Below are positions 48,915-57,497 of a stretch of 64,000 bases of DNA, piece by piece. Source of the stretch: Albifimbria verrucaria (lineage: Eukaryota; Ascomycota; Sordariomycetes; Hypocreales; Stachybotryaceae). Each line of letters begins with the position of its first letter. Position 1 is the stretch's first letter. Made by a program: the position numbers and the translations under genes. Under the pieces are notes generated by a model. That model saw only the letters and a list, made by a program, of their open reading frames with translations. It did not search any database and was not told where the DNA came from. The stretch spans positions 85,608 through 149,607 of the forward strand of contig JAHREC010000004.1 in assembly GCA_020081605.1 (NCBI GenBank), read 5' to 3'.

Positions 48915-51071
48915 ATGTTCACCTTCGTTAATCATGCGGGTCGTCCCCATAGGCCTAAAAGGTTGAAGTTGAATAAGGAAGATGAGGATAAACTCGCCGC
49001 ATATGTTAAATCCATTGAGCAAGCTGGCTTTGGCATCCCGTATAACACAATTCGGCGCCTGAATGTTGAAAATGCCATTTCTGGATTCTCTGACAACTGG
49101 TTCTCGAATTTCCGCCACCGACACAAACTCAAACGCCCTACAGGCCGCAGTGATACCGAGGAGGCGGCCAGGCGTCTCGAAGCTATGACTGCTTCAATGG
49201 ACGTCCACAAATCAGAATTCTGGAAAGTGGACAAGTTTGGATTCGGTTATGCTCGTGAAATTGATGGGGCGATAAGCATTGAGATGGGACAAGTTGAAGG
49301 TCGCGGAACCTCTGACTCCACGGATCATGCATTGACCTTCATTGTCGCAGATAGTGCTGCTGGGGATTCAGCAGCCCCTCAGATTACCTCTCGGTTCTGG
49401 CAAACCAAGGCTCTCACTTTCAAGGAGGATAATGTTTGTTTCACTCGATTCGGCGACAATCCCGGGTTGGATTGGGCTATCCATTTCAATGAAGCATCCT
49501 GGAAATTGTCGGCTAGAGCTAGGAGTACAGGTATGACGTTTGAGAAGTGGTTTGGCTGCACCTCAAGGCTAGAGGATCTCGAAACAGGAGACAAATTACC
49601 GGAACCACCAGTCACGTCACAGCGACACTCACGAATCCATCGAATTTTGATTACCCCGGATTTTCCTGAAACAATGGCCTTGGATGTCGTGCAGTATTTC
49701 AGTAAATTTGATATCGATATCGCATACTGTCCATCGCATATAGTACTTCCGTGGCCCATCCCAGTCATTCAAAGCCGACGGCATCTGTTCCCACTAGATG
49801 AACACAAAGACAAGCGACCTTCTTCAGTGACATCTCCGATCCTTTTACGCTACGATTTCATGAAGAAGCTTCAAGGGGCACTTAGCAAGCGTATTTTTGT
49901 GCAGTATCCCCAAGCTACTTTGTTGACAGGGCAACTGAATTCTCCTTTCTTTGGCGAGTCTTGGGAATCTCCTCAACCTATCGCATATGTCTCCCAATTT
50001 CGTCGTGGATACGACCCTGTCCGGGATACGTTGTCAAATCAGCCAATAAACATTGCTGAGTCTGCCAATGTGTCCGTGGAATATGAACTTTATTTGGACA
50101 GGCTGGATGTGTTCAAAAGTCTCTCCACGGCCGTGCAAGAGATCGTGGATCGGTTCATCAGGGATCACTTCACCATGGACACTCTCCCGCTAGAACAAGA
50201 GCCTGCCTGGGACTTCTTAATCGGTTACAAAAGATTCTGTGAGGAGGCTCTGGGAACACAATATCGTACAGAGTTTCATCCATACTTTCACGCGGCTCCT
50301 TCGACAAACTTGCAAGTTGACGAGTGCGATGTCATATCTGCACAGTATACAACTGCGTCACATGCCAGCCTCTTGTATGTATTCAAAACACTCTCCACGG
50401 CCGTGAGAGATATCGTGGTTGGGTTCACCATGAGCAAGTCTATCTCCCCACTAAAACAAGAGCTTGCCCGGGACTTCTTGATCGGTTATGAGAGATTCTG
50501 TTACAACGCTTATCGAGCTCATCCATACTCTTACATGACTCCTTCGACAAACTTGCAAGTTGACGATTTCGATGACATACTTGCAAACTACACGGCTCCG
50601 CCACATGACGGCCTGTTACACCACAAGCGCATACCAATATCAAGGGAAGCACAAAAGGAAGCACTACTCATTGGCCAATTGATGTTCAGAGACTCTGATC
50701 GTGAAATGATCTGTGATGGAATATACAAGCTACCGTGGGTCTCACGAGCTGCAAGAAACTTAGACAGACTTATTGAGGAATTAGGCGAAATGGGTTGGCT
50801 TGCGTTAAACTACTATGATGTCCAGCGGGATGTAATCGAGATGTTTCCCGGCTCCAAACCAATGAGGGCCTCCCAAGGTGAGATCATTGTTTTGGAGCCC
50901 ACAACAAAGGTACAATGCATCATCACGTTGGGCAGCCTAGACTTAGAGATAGAGCTGGACTGGCCGGACGGTGAGACGAACGACATTTTGATGCTTGACG
51001 GGGAGGTGGCCTTCACAACCACCAAACCAGTCCAGTTCTTGGCAGTATTGTTCCATATTGCTGCTAGCTGA
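48915..51071 (+). CDS. Transposase-derived (pogo/Fot1-like) protein with internal duplication, 718 aa
   Basis: Single uninterrupted frame with ATG at 48,915 and an in-frame TGA at 48,906. Residues about 17-100 resemble the Tc5/CENP-B helix-turn-helix region of pogo-type transposases (LNKEDEDKLAAYVKSIEQAG, then NWFSNFRHRHKLK). Residues about 103-300 follow the order of the DDE domain: KVDKFGFGYA where the family has a catalytic D, a W-x6-F-x4-W segment, RILITPDFPE where the family has LILDGHxSH, and CPSHIVLPW for PPHxSHxLQPLD. The second catalytic aspartate and its histidines are absent, so transposition activity is unlikely. Residues about 398-565 are two 90-codon tandem repeats; 566-718 are unlike known transposases. 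A DNA-binding host role is an inference. The usual upstream psq-type helix-turn-helix is missing and could lie in an unseen exon. Confidence 0.8.
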   Translation: MFTFVNHAGRPHRPKRLKLNKEDEDKLAAYVKSIEQAGFGIPYNTIRRLNVENAISGFSDNWFSNFRHRHKLKRPTGRSDTEEAARRLEAMTASMDVHKSEFWKVDKFGFGYAREIDGAISIEMGQVEGRGTSDSTDHALTFIVADSAAGDSAAPQITSRFWQTKALTFKEDNVCFTRFGDNPGLDWAIHFNEASWKLSARARSTGMTFEKWFGCTSRLEDLETGDKLPEPPVTSQRHSRIHRILITPDFPETMALDVVQYFSKFDIDIAYCPSHIVLPWPIPVIQSRRHLFPLDEHKDKRPSSVTSPILLRYDFMKKLQGALSKRIFVQYPQATLLTGQLNSPFFGESWESPQPIAYVSQFRRGYDPVRDTLSNQPINIAESANVSVEYELYLDRLDVFKSLSTAVQEIVDRFIRDHFTMDTLPLEQEPAWDFLIGYKRFCEEALGTQYRTEFHPYFHAAPSTNLQVDECDVISAQYTTASHASLLYVFKTLSTAVRDIVVGFTMSKSISPLKQELARDFLIGYERFCYNAYRAHPYSYMTPSTNLQVDDFDDILANYTAPPHDGLLHHKRIPISREAQKEALLIGQLMFRDSDREMICDGIYKLPWVSRAARNLDRLIEELGEMGWLALNYYDVQRDVIEMFPGSKPMRASQGEIIVLEPTTKVQCIITLGSLDLEIELDWPDGETNDILMLDGEVAFTTTKPVQFLAVLFHIAAS

Positions 51072-51135
51072 TCGGTCATCTCCTCCTTCGTTGTACTGTT
51101 TCATTGGCCAAAACCTGGGAAAGGGGATGCTACCA

Positions 51136-51315
51136 TCTGTAGCAGATTAGTTGTGGCTATCAGAATGTTTGGCAAGAGCATTACCCATCATGTTTGGTCT
51201 TTTAGTTCCTTCGCTAGTTCCTTCCATAACTTTATCGAAACGGCTTCCAGAATCTGTAGCAGGTCAGATGTGGTTGTGAGAAATGTTAAGTAGATAGTAT
51301 CACTGGTAATGTTTG
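51136..51315. repeat. Imperfect 60 bp duplication with 118 bp period
   Basis: ATCTGTAGCAG-T-AG-TGTGG continuing to TGTTTGGC/ATGTT occurs at 51,136-51,195 and 51,254-51,315. The second copy encodes the C-terminal part of the small minus-strand ORF, and the first lies just beyond its stop codon. Confidence 0.55.
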
Positions 51316-51379
51316 CCCCTGCTCCCGCGCTTGGCTGGGTCCCACCAGCGGGCTTAGTTTCTTGAGACTGTTCCGCCAT
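51188..51379 (-). CDS. Small hypothetical protein, 63 aa
   Basis: Starts at an ATG in good fungal context (ATCATGG) at 51,379. The N-terminal 25 residues are Q/S/G/A-rich and probably disordered, followed by a hydrophobic/amphipathic helix-like stretch (TSDTIYLTFLTTTSDLLQIL) and a lysine-rich end. It converges with the 718-residue gene, 117 bp away. No family recognised. Part of its coding sequence is duplicated just downstream, so it may itself be a remnant. Confidence 0.45.
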   Translation of the reverse strand: MAEQSQETKPAGGTQPSAGAGANITSDTIYLTFLTTTSDLLQILEAVSIKLWKELAKELKDQT

Positions 51380-51579
51380 GATAATATAAGTGCAAGGAGG
51401 TACAGACGATGGAGGTGGCGGACACAAAGAGAGTTCCTGCGCAAAGTGAGCTTGGCGATCACCCAGTCAAATGGCTTCAAAGTTTGAGAAAGGATAGGGC
51501 TGATATCGAACAATGACAATACGAAGCTTGGGCTTTTCAATGCACAAAGTCAATTGAGAATAGCGAGAAAGTAGTAGCT

Positions 51580-51960
51580 TTATACCCATGCTTCACATAA
51601 CTCCAAGGGGCCGACTTCCCCAATCCAGGTGAACATCGGATGCCATGCCGTTTCTTCCAACATCAGGAATACCCGGAAGTGAATCGTCATATCTCTAGTG
51701 ATGCAAGCTAGTGCGTGTGGGATCGCTACTTCGACAGGGTCGCAGCTGGTCGCATGTGCCCGGACCAACGTAGGCCAAGCTGATAGTTGTTCTATATCTA
51801 TAACATGCAGCTCAGCTAGCAGCCATACAGAAACATATTGACAATGCATGCACAGTTTGGCAACTGCGTATTTGCGAGTGAAACCCGACAGGGGTGATGG
51901 ACAAGTAGTACGCTTCCACCTTCTTCCGATTGTACGCTGAGCAACTTCATGAATTTCCAT
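51580..51960 (-). CDS. Hypothetical protein, at least 126 aa
   Basis: The frame is open from 52,026, but the first ATG in it is at 51,960, giving 126 residues; an upstream exon is possible. The sequence looks like a folded protein, with alternating hydrophobic and charged segments such as HCQYVSVWLLAELHVIDIEQ and ITRDMTIHFRVFLMLEETAW. No domain recognised. It shares an intergenic region, containing the minisatellite, with the divergent gene at 52,420, so both could respond to the same promoter region. Confidence 0.45.
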   Translation of the reverse strand: MEIHEVAQRTIGRRWKRTTCPSPLSGFTRKYAVAKLCMHCQYVSVWLLAELHVIDIEQLSAWPTLVRAHATSCDPVEVAIPHALACITRDMTIHFRVFLMLEETAWHPMFTWIGEVGPLELCEAWV

Positions 51961-52205
51961 TTGTATGCCTGCGCGGCCTATTTGCAAGGATTCAAGAACC
52001 GGGGCATCAGCCCTGTTGATATGCAAGTTTTACAGTGTGTGTGTAACTTTGGAGCTAGATGCCATGGAAAATGTATATCGTCACCGCCCACACGCCCCTT
52101 TCAGGTACTGCACGCAGGAGAGGATTATAAGATTCTCATATGAACATAGGTAATGGTGTGTAGAATATTGGCAGGGTATAGCCCCTGTATGGGATGGGCC
52201 CACCT

Positions 52206-52413
52206 CTGACCCAGACGTCTGACCCAGACGTCTGACCCAGAATTCTCACCCAGAATTCTCACCCAGAATTCTCACCCAGAATTCTCACCCAGAATTCTCA
52301 CCCAGAATTCTCACCCAGAATTCTCACCCAGAATTCTCACCCAGAATTCTCACCCAGAATTCTCACCCAGAATTCTCACCCAGAATTCTCACCCAGAATT
52401 CTCACCCAGAATT
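52206..52413. repeat. 13 bp minisatellite, 16 units, directly before a start codon
   Basis: Sixteen head-to-tail units fill exactly 208 bp. Units 1-2 read CTGACCCAGACGT, unit 3 CTGACCCAGAATT and units 4-16 CTCACCCAGAATT without any difference between them. The array ends 6 bp before the ATG at 52,420. Perfect identity of 13 units indicates recent expansion. The period is not a multiple of three, so the array is unlikely to be translated. Confidence 0.97.
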
Positions 52414-52419
52414 CTCTCT

Positions 52420-52815
52420 ATGGCTGAAGGAACTCGCATGGCCCTATATGGCCTCGACATCAATGATGCAAAATACGATACTATGCTCAAGGCCAGTCGT
52501 TATTTCCGCAAAAAATTGCGCAAACCAATAACCGACCTCGCAACGTCGTTGGAGAGCCTTTCGACTCCGACTTTCAAAAAGTATCCAAAGGGGTTTTACG
52601 ATAATGTTGCTGGTTATTTTGGGACCAGTCACGACAAGGCTCAAAAACCAAACCCCGCCTGTCAACCAATGTTGGAAGCGCTCGTCAAAGAAGGCTTTAC
52701 ATTAGAAAGTGTTGGGCATTTTATTGCCATGAGTATACTAATGACCGAGCTCAGGACTAATAGTGTCATTTCATTAAGGTTTTCTGACATTTTCCCTGAC
52801 ATTTTCAAAAAATGA
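52420..52815 (+). CDS. Hypothetical protein, 131 aa
   Basis: ATG at 52,420 directly after the minisatellite. The sequence has a basic helix (ASRYFRKKLRKPITDLATSL) and a helix pair near the C-terminus (LEALVKEGFTLESVGHFIAM). The pattern Gly-Phe-x-Leu-Glu-x-Val is weakly reminiscent of helical segments in heme oxygenases, but nothing diagnostic is present and I make no family claim. Its TGA overlaps the ATG of the next ORF (ATGA, 52,812-52,815) after a run of six A. The two ORFs may be one gene interrupted by a frameshift or by an unseen intron. Confidence 0.55.
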   Translation: MAEGTRMALYGLDINDAKYDTMLKASRYFRKKLRKPITDLATSLESLSTPTFKKYPKGFYDNVAGYFGTSHDKAQKPNPACQPMLEALVKEGFTLESVGHFIAMSILMTELRTNSVISLRFSDIFPDIFKK

Positions 52816-53744
52816 TCGGGCAAGTCGTCATTCCCAAGGCGACGCTGAAATACATAGTTCTTGAGATTAAAACGATGTGTTCATCTGAAGAAACGGAAAC
52901 CGAGCTCACAAAAATCATTGCCCTTCTTGGCTCTTCAGGAGCCCAAGCGTCAACAACCGAGAGCGAAACTGCTGCCGAGCCTGAAGCTCCTCCGTCTCCG
53001 GAACGTGAGACGGAAACCATGAGTTTTGTCAGTATGACTCATCAAAAGGCAATAGATCTTCTTCGTAAGTTATTTCGGCAAGCTCCTATAACTCTGTCTT
53101 ACCCTTCGATAGGTAAATCGCTTAGGTTAGCCATGGCAAAGATCCCTTCACCAGAAGGTCGCCACTTGTGGGGTCTTCATATCAACGCGCTGATAGCTCA
53201 ATACATGTATTCAATTTACGATAACAGTTGTGAGTCCATGATTGTCTCTAGCCAATATGCTTCACACGTAATTCTGATTCTTGCAAGGGCCTGTACCCGA
53301 CTTATCATCCTACACCTCGTATACCCAAGCACTTATAGTTCCCTAGAGGAAATACTCTCAGATGCAGAGATAATTCTCTCTGGCATGAAGATTACCGACA
53401 TGTGGTGTGACGAGAGAGCTGTTCAGAGCTTGACTACTGCAACAGCCTCTCTATATTGCCCTGTAGATGGCTTCTCCGATTTCAGGATGGTAATCAGAGT
53501 GAACAGCTCAAGTGTCGACCTATTCTTGGACGCCTTGCGAAAGGGTTGGACGTGGCAACGTCTACTTGGGGAACAGCTCTATTCCGCCTTTGACCTTAGT
53601 CAAGGGAAGCACCGGGTTAATCTTCTTACAGGTGAAGGGCTGTTCGTACTAGACATACAGAACAACATTCATTTGCTCGACTTGCCATTGGTTTATCAGA
53701 AGGCTGTGAATATTTGGTTTCGGGCATATGCACCTCTCAGCTAG
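52812..53744 (+). CDS. Hypothetical protein, 310 aa
   Basis: ATG at 52,812; an in-frame TGA at 52,797 closes the frame upstream. After about 35 residues comes a disordered, acidic, S/T/E/P-rich linker (TTESETAAEPEAPPSPERET, residues about 48-68), then about 240 residues with folded-protein character and several cysteines. No known domain or reliable membrane segment was seen. The linker would suit a two-domain protein whose first domain is the preceding 131-residue ORF, supporting the single-gene alternative. Its stop (53,742-53,744) lies within the tail of the opposite-strand gene. Confidence 0.6.
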   Translation: MIGQVVIPKATLKYIVLEIKTMCSSEETETELTKIIALLGSSGAQASTTESETAAEPEAPPSPERETETMSFVSMTHQKAIDLLRKLFRQAPITLSYPSIGKSLRLAMAKIPSPEGRHLWGLHINALIAQYMYSIYDNSCESMIVSSQYASHVILILARACTRLIILHLVYPSTYSSLEEILSDAEIILSGMKITDMWCDERAVQSLTTATASLYCPVDGFSDFRMVIRVNSSSVDLFLDALRKGWTWQRLLGEQLYSAFDLSQGKHRVNLLTGEGLFVLDIQNNIHLLDLPLVYQKAVNIWFRAYAPLS

Positions 53745-54072
53745 AGCAGTTCGCGTCGAGCTGGCTTTCCTCCTCTAACAATACATGAGCGTCTGTTACC
53801 ATGACTGTCATCAATGGCGGAACGGTGATCTCCCCGCTAGCCTCTTGCTTTACAGCTTTCTTTCCTGCCGCACCAATCCAAACAGAACCACCTTTATTAA
53901 CTTGCCATGTGAGCTTCTGGGTATAAGGTACAGCAGGAAACTGTTTGACGTCGTAATGTGTAAGCTTTTTACCGTTTACCACAACTTGGGTCGAAGCCTC
54001 GCCATCCTAATTCTCTAATCAGTGAAATGAAATTCGAAAGTGTCAAAGTCTGAAGAATCTCACGTCTGGCAT
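53737..54072 (-). CDS. Small spliced hypothetical protein, 92 aa
   Basis: Exon 1 (54,072-54,064) codes for only MPD. A 57 bp intron (54,063-54,007; GTGAGA donor, CTGATTAG-type branch region, TTAG acceptor) joins in frame to exon 2 (54,006-53,737), which begins DGEASTQVVVNGKKLTHYD and includes LTWQVNKGGSVWIGAAGKK. The exon 2 composition suggests a compact beta-rich domain. There is no signal peptide. The coding end overlaps the last 8 bp of the opposite 310-residue ORF, so the two genes are tail-to-tail. The family is not recognised. Confidence 0.6.
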
Positions 54073-54965
54073 TAGTGGAGGAAGAGGTCTCCTCAATCAA
54101 TCTTTGCGCTATGAGCTTGAGGCTTCAAAATGAGGGGTCTTCGAAGGGTTCCGGGCAGGCTTGACAAAAGGTGCGACTGGGCGTGTTGCTGGTAATGTAG
54201 CCAAATTGAGACCCAGAGATGTAGAGAGAAACTAAGACCGGAGCGTCGGGTGATAGATACTGTGGAAAGAAAGAAGATGAAGAAGTGGTGTTATTAGGCA
54301 TGGACGATTTGAAATATGGGATAAGGCTGCCATTTCATGAGGCACGTGTTCTCTTGACGATTGGAGACGGTTACAGGCTTGCCCTAGGAGGTAGGCGGTG
54401 ACGTTAATTTGCTCACGAGATAAATGGCAGAATTCCATGACAAACCAAGCGGGTCTTTTTTTGGTTGTGGTGGGAGGGCGGGGTACTTAGATGTATGTGA
54501 TCACCCCTACAGATTATAGCCACAGTAATCCTCCTAGATGTACTGTCGCATCCCGTATGAACTACCGTAGATAAATCTCTACATCTTTGACCTGGGAAAT
54601 ATCAATGGGGACATAAAGTATTCCAGGTACTCCGACGTCAAGGATTTACATCTCTTTGAGATATCAAATCTGTACTCTCGCGAAGAGTCAGTGAACCGGC
54701 TTGTAACGCGATTGGTAGATAACACAAGCCTCTGTTCCAGTGTGAAGCGTCTCGGAATATGGGAGGAGGGTTTCCCGTGATGCTGGATGCCAGCCGGCCA
54801 AGACAAGTGGACGGATGGGGTTTATAGGTTGTGTTTGCCATACAGTCATGTCTTGAGGCGCCGATGGATTGTGCTTCATGAGTGTTTGTGCATTAGCGTC
54901 TATCACAGGAAAATGTTCTAGGTACTAGCTCGAAGCTGGTCGTCTTGTCAGGGGCCATAAGTAAT
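54073..54965. other. No supported gene
   Basis: Probably includes the promoter of the small spliced minus-strand gene. Short minus-strand frames occur, but none has recognised features. Confidence 0.45.
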
Positions 54966-55109
54966 TACAGTGGGGACACAAAAGTTCCGTGCCACAGGAC
55001 TGTTGCTAGCAAAACGCGATTTATATACTTAAAATAGGTAAAAATATAAGAGTTAATATATATACTAGGTAGATAGTAATAAACTTAGTTAATATTTATT
55101 TTAGATTTT

Positions 55110-56410
55110 TAAAATAGTATTTTACTAGTTTGTTAGGGTAGAAAATCTTCGACCTACTTACTCTAGCGTAACGTAAGTAAATCACAAAGACAAAGATCAA
55201 ATATGTTACGACCCGTGCTGACACGATGCCTGAAACACGTCGGAACGGACTAATCTAGATCCGCAGGATGACTAAGTACGACTACGTATCGCAACCACCT
55301 CAGCGATGCGGACGGTGCGGCAGTCTCTACCACGGACAACCATGTGTAGAAGTCTACCAAGTCAAGGATAACCAACCGGTAAACACGTCACATGGCACGA
55401 CGAAGTGCGGACTAGGAAGGTGTCGCGAGACACGACGGGCAAGAGCCAGTGAGAAGGAAGAGCGCTGTGGCGCGCCGCGCGACAGAGCGCCGGAGCGCAG
55501 TAGGGCTGAGCGCTCTGGGCCGCCTTGCATAAGGATACGTGAAATTACGAGTATATAGATGGGAGTCTTCTCCCGGTTACTAGCTAGAAGACTACCAGCT
55601 ATCAATAACATACAGTCGCCGAGCTACCTTTTCGATTGAGTTCCTCGAAAGAGTAACTCACCCTGACTAGTGACAAGACGTATATTGCTTCAAGTTAAAG
55701 TGAGCACCGTTTACTTGTCTGACAATAAAACACGATCTTACCTACCCTATACCTATCTTGTGGTATAGAACAACCCTCCGATCGTCACAAAATAGTTTAC
55801 GGTAAAATTAAAGGTTAGAATTAAAGGTGTAAAAGTTGTTGTCTCCCTTCCTGAAGGTATAGCTATAGCAATCCTTATATAAAGATCAAATAATCTTTAG
55901 GTAAGTTTGCCTTTAGGGTAGCTAAAAAAAAGAAGAAAACTACATACAAGTCCTAGTTCCTTTATCCTAAGTATTTTAGCTCTAATATACTAAATATATT
56001 TAAATTTTAAATATATAAATTTTCTATATAAATATATATTTATAATATATATTTACTTTTAAATAGAAGGCTAATATAAAATATAAATTTCTATAATATT
56101 TTTTTTATAGAAATTTATAATATATACTTCTATATATATATATATTATATTAGAGCTGAAGTGTTTAGAATAAGGGAATTAAGGCTTATATATAATTTTC
56201 TTCTTTTTAGCTACCCTGGAGGTAAACCTACCTTAAGATCATTCGATCTTTATATAAGGTCTACTATAACCGTACTTTCAGAACAGAAAATTAATAACCT
56301 TTTACCTTTAACTTTGACTCTTTATTTATCGCGAATGATTCGATCTTTATCCTGCACTTTACTTACGCTATACCTGAAGTGGATAGGTTGAAGATTTTCC
56401 ACTCTAATAA
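55110..56410. repeat. Long palindrome (foldback), arms about 260-290 bp, split by the solo LTR
   Basis: The left arm (55,110-55,203 plus 55,795-55,989) matches the reverse complement of 56,147-56,410. Matching blocks include GTAGAAAATCTTC/GTGGAAAATCTTC, TAGCGTAA-GTAAGTAAA, TTATATAAAGATC, GGGTAGCTAAAAA-AAGAAAA and AGCTCTAATATA. The loop (55,990-56,146) is almost pure AT. The left arm is continuous only if the solo LTR and one target duplication are removed, which dates the LTR after the palindrome. Confidence 0.75.
55204..55789 (+). mobile_element. Solo LTR of a retrotransposon, 586 bp, with 5 bp target duplication
   Basis: Begins TGTTACGACCCG and ends GATCGTCACA, so the ends form the usual TG...CA inverted pair (TGTTACGA/TCGTCACA). 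AAATA is duplicated directly at both sides (55,199-55,203 and 55,790-55,794). A TATA-like sequence lies at 55,552-55,557 and an AATAAA polyadenylation-type signal at 55,724-55,729, in the right order for U3-R-U5 on the plus strand. There is no internal retroelement sequence, so this is a solo LTR left by LTR-LTR recombination. Its normal composition, inside an AT-rich element, shows it arrived after RIP had acted on its host. The ends fit Ty3/gypsy-type LTRs, but the superfamily is not proven. Confidence 0.92.
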
Positions 56411-57092
56411 AATATATAATATTTCTTAGAATTTTTATTATATATATAAAAGAAATATTTATTACGAGGGTTTCTAGCGCTGCGGGCATCGCCCTATAGG
56501 CCCTAGGTCCTCCTAGCTATATAGTGGTGCGAGAGGCAATATCCCGCAGTTGCTAGATATTAATAGGTCTTTTTAGCCTCATAGCTAAGGACCTTGTTTA
56601 GATTAGGCACCTCTCCCTTTTCCTCGTAACAATATTAATTCCTTAAAGATAATTATAATATCCACAGTGCGTATTTTACTTATAGTGGGTTATATATTAT
56701 CCTAGTCAGCTATTTAGGTTTTTAAAAATTCTTACTCGTTTTAATAAAAAAATTAAAAATTTATAAAAGTATTTATATAATAGATTATCCATTTTCTTCT
56801 ATATTATAGTATTGTTTTCGATTTTAGTATATTTATATTATATTAATACTTACGTTAAATATAAAGTGTTTTGCTAGCAACAGCCCTGTGGCATGGGACT
56901 TTTGCGCTCCACACTACTGACCAGGCTATATTGACGTGGGGTCGCGCAGTCGACGATCTGCTGTCGAGGTGGATTAGACCATGCGGTGGATCTTTGCCGT
57001 TCTAGTCGCCTGCTGATTTGCGATCGTATTAACTTACCGTAATCGCTCGCTTTGCGCCAGATATAATAGCCTTCCACGTTCCCTTTGAGGTC

Positions 57093-57497
57093 ATGCCGAT
57101 ACAGTCACCCAACGTTGAGAACCAAGACGTAAATCGTCTTACATGCCGAGGCATTTCATGCAAATGCCACATATCCATGCAACAAAGGACATTACAGGGC
57201 GTATTGGCCTCATGGGAACAGTCCTGCAGCAAGCCCGACCAACCACACCCGATGGGTAAAACGACACCACCAACTTCGGCTTCCCAGGTATTCGCGCGTG
57301 GCTTCATACAAAGAGAGTTCGATGATGAATGGAGCCGGGCGGCCTTGTATTCCTTGGTGTCGGACGAGGATAAAGAAACATTTTCTGATGGCATGGTATG
57401 TACCACTGCCACTGCCACCAGAGAGCATCGGTGTTTGCCACCACGGGACCCCCAGATGACTGCCTCTTGTGCGTGGGAGGCGTATGTGCCTTCATGA
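57093..57497 (+). CDS. Uncertain ORF, 134 aa, overlapping a 193-codon minus-strand frame
   Basis: ATG at 57,093. It contains a Cys-rich start (LTCRGISCKCHISMQQRTL) and a charged middle (REFDDEWSRAALYSLVSDED). A minus-strand frame of 193 codons (57,610-57,029) covers the same bases and is also not excluded, so the strand of any real gene is undecided. No domain recognised. Confidence 0.25.
   Translation: MPIQSPNVENQDVNRLTCRGISCKCHISMQQRTLQGVLASWEQSCSKPDQPHPMGKTTPPTSASQVFARGFIQREFDDEWSRAALYSLVSDEDKETFSDGMVCTTATATREHRCLPPRDPQMTASCAWEAYVPS

Larger units (their letters stand above)
54968..56914. mobile_element. TA-flanked inverted-repeat DNA transposon relic, outer layer of a nest
   Basis: The left end CAGTGGGGACACAAAAGTTC continues CGTGCCACAGGACTGTTGCTAGCAAAAC. 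The right end, reverse-complemented, reads GTGTGGAGCGCAAAAGTCCC, then ATGCCACAGGGCTGTTGCTAGCAAAAC: about 48 bp of terminal inverted repeat. Differences include G/A and C/T changes. TA lies outside both ends (54,966-54,967 and 56,915-56,916), as for Tc1/mariner-type elements. The interior is AT-rich with no transposase frame, and holds the palindrome and solo LTR listed next. Confidence 0.8.

Noticed and set aside
48932..49768. Minus-strand ORFs of 100 and 129 codons
   Set aside because: They are antisense shadows of the 718-codon plus-strand gene.
52206..52413. CRISPR array
   Set aside because: Units are only 13 bp and directly adjacent with no spacers, in a eukaryotic context; it is a minisatellite.
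55268..55558. 96-codon host gene
   Set aside because: It lies wholly inside a well-defined solo LTR, so it is part of the retroelement.
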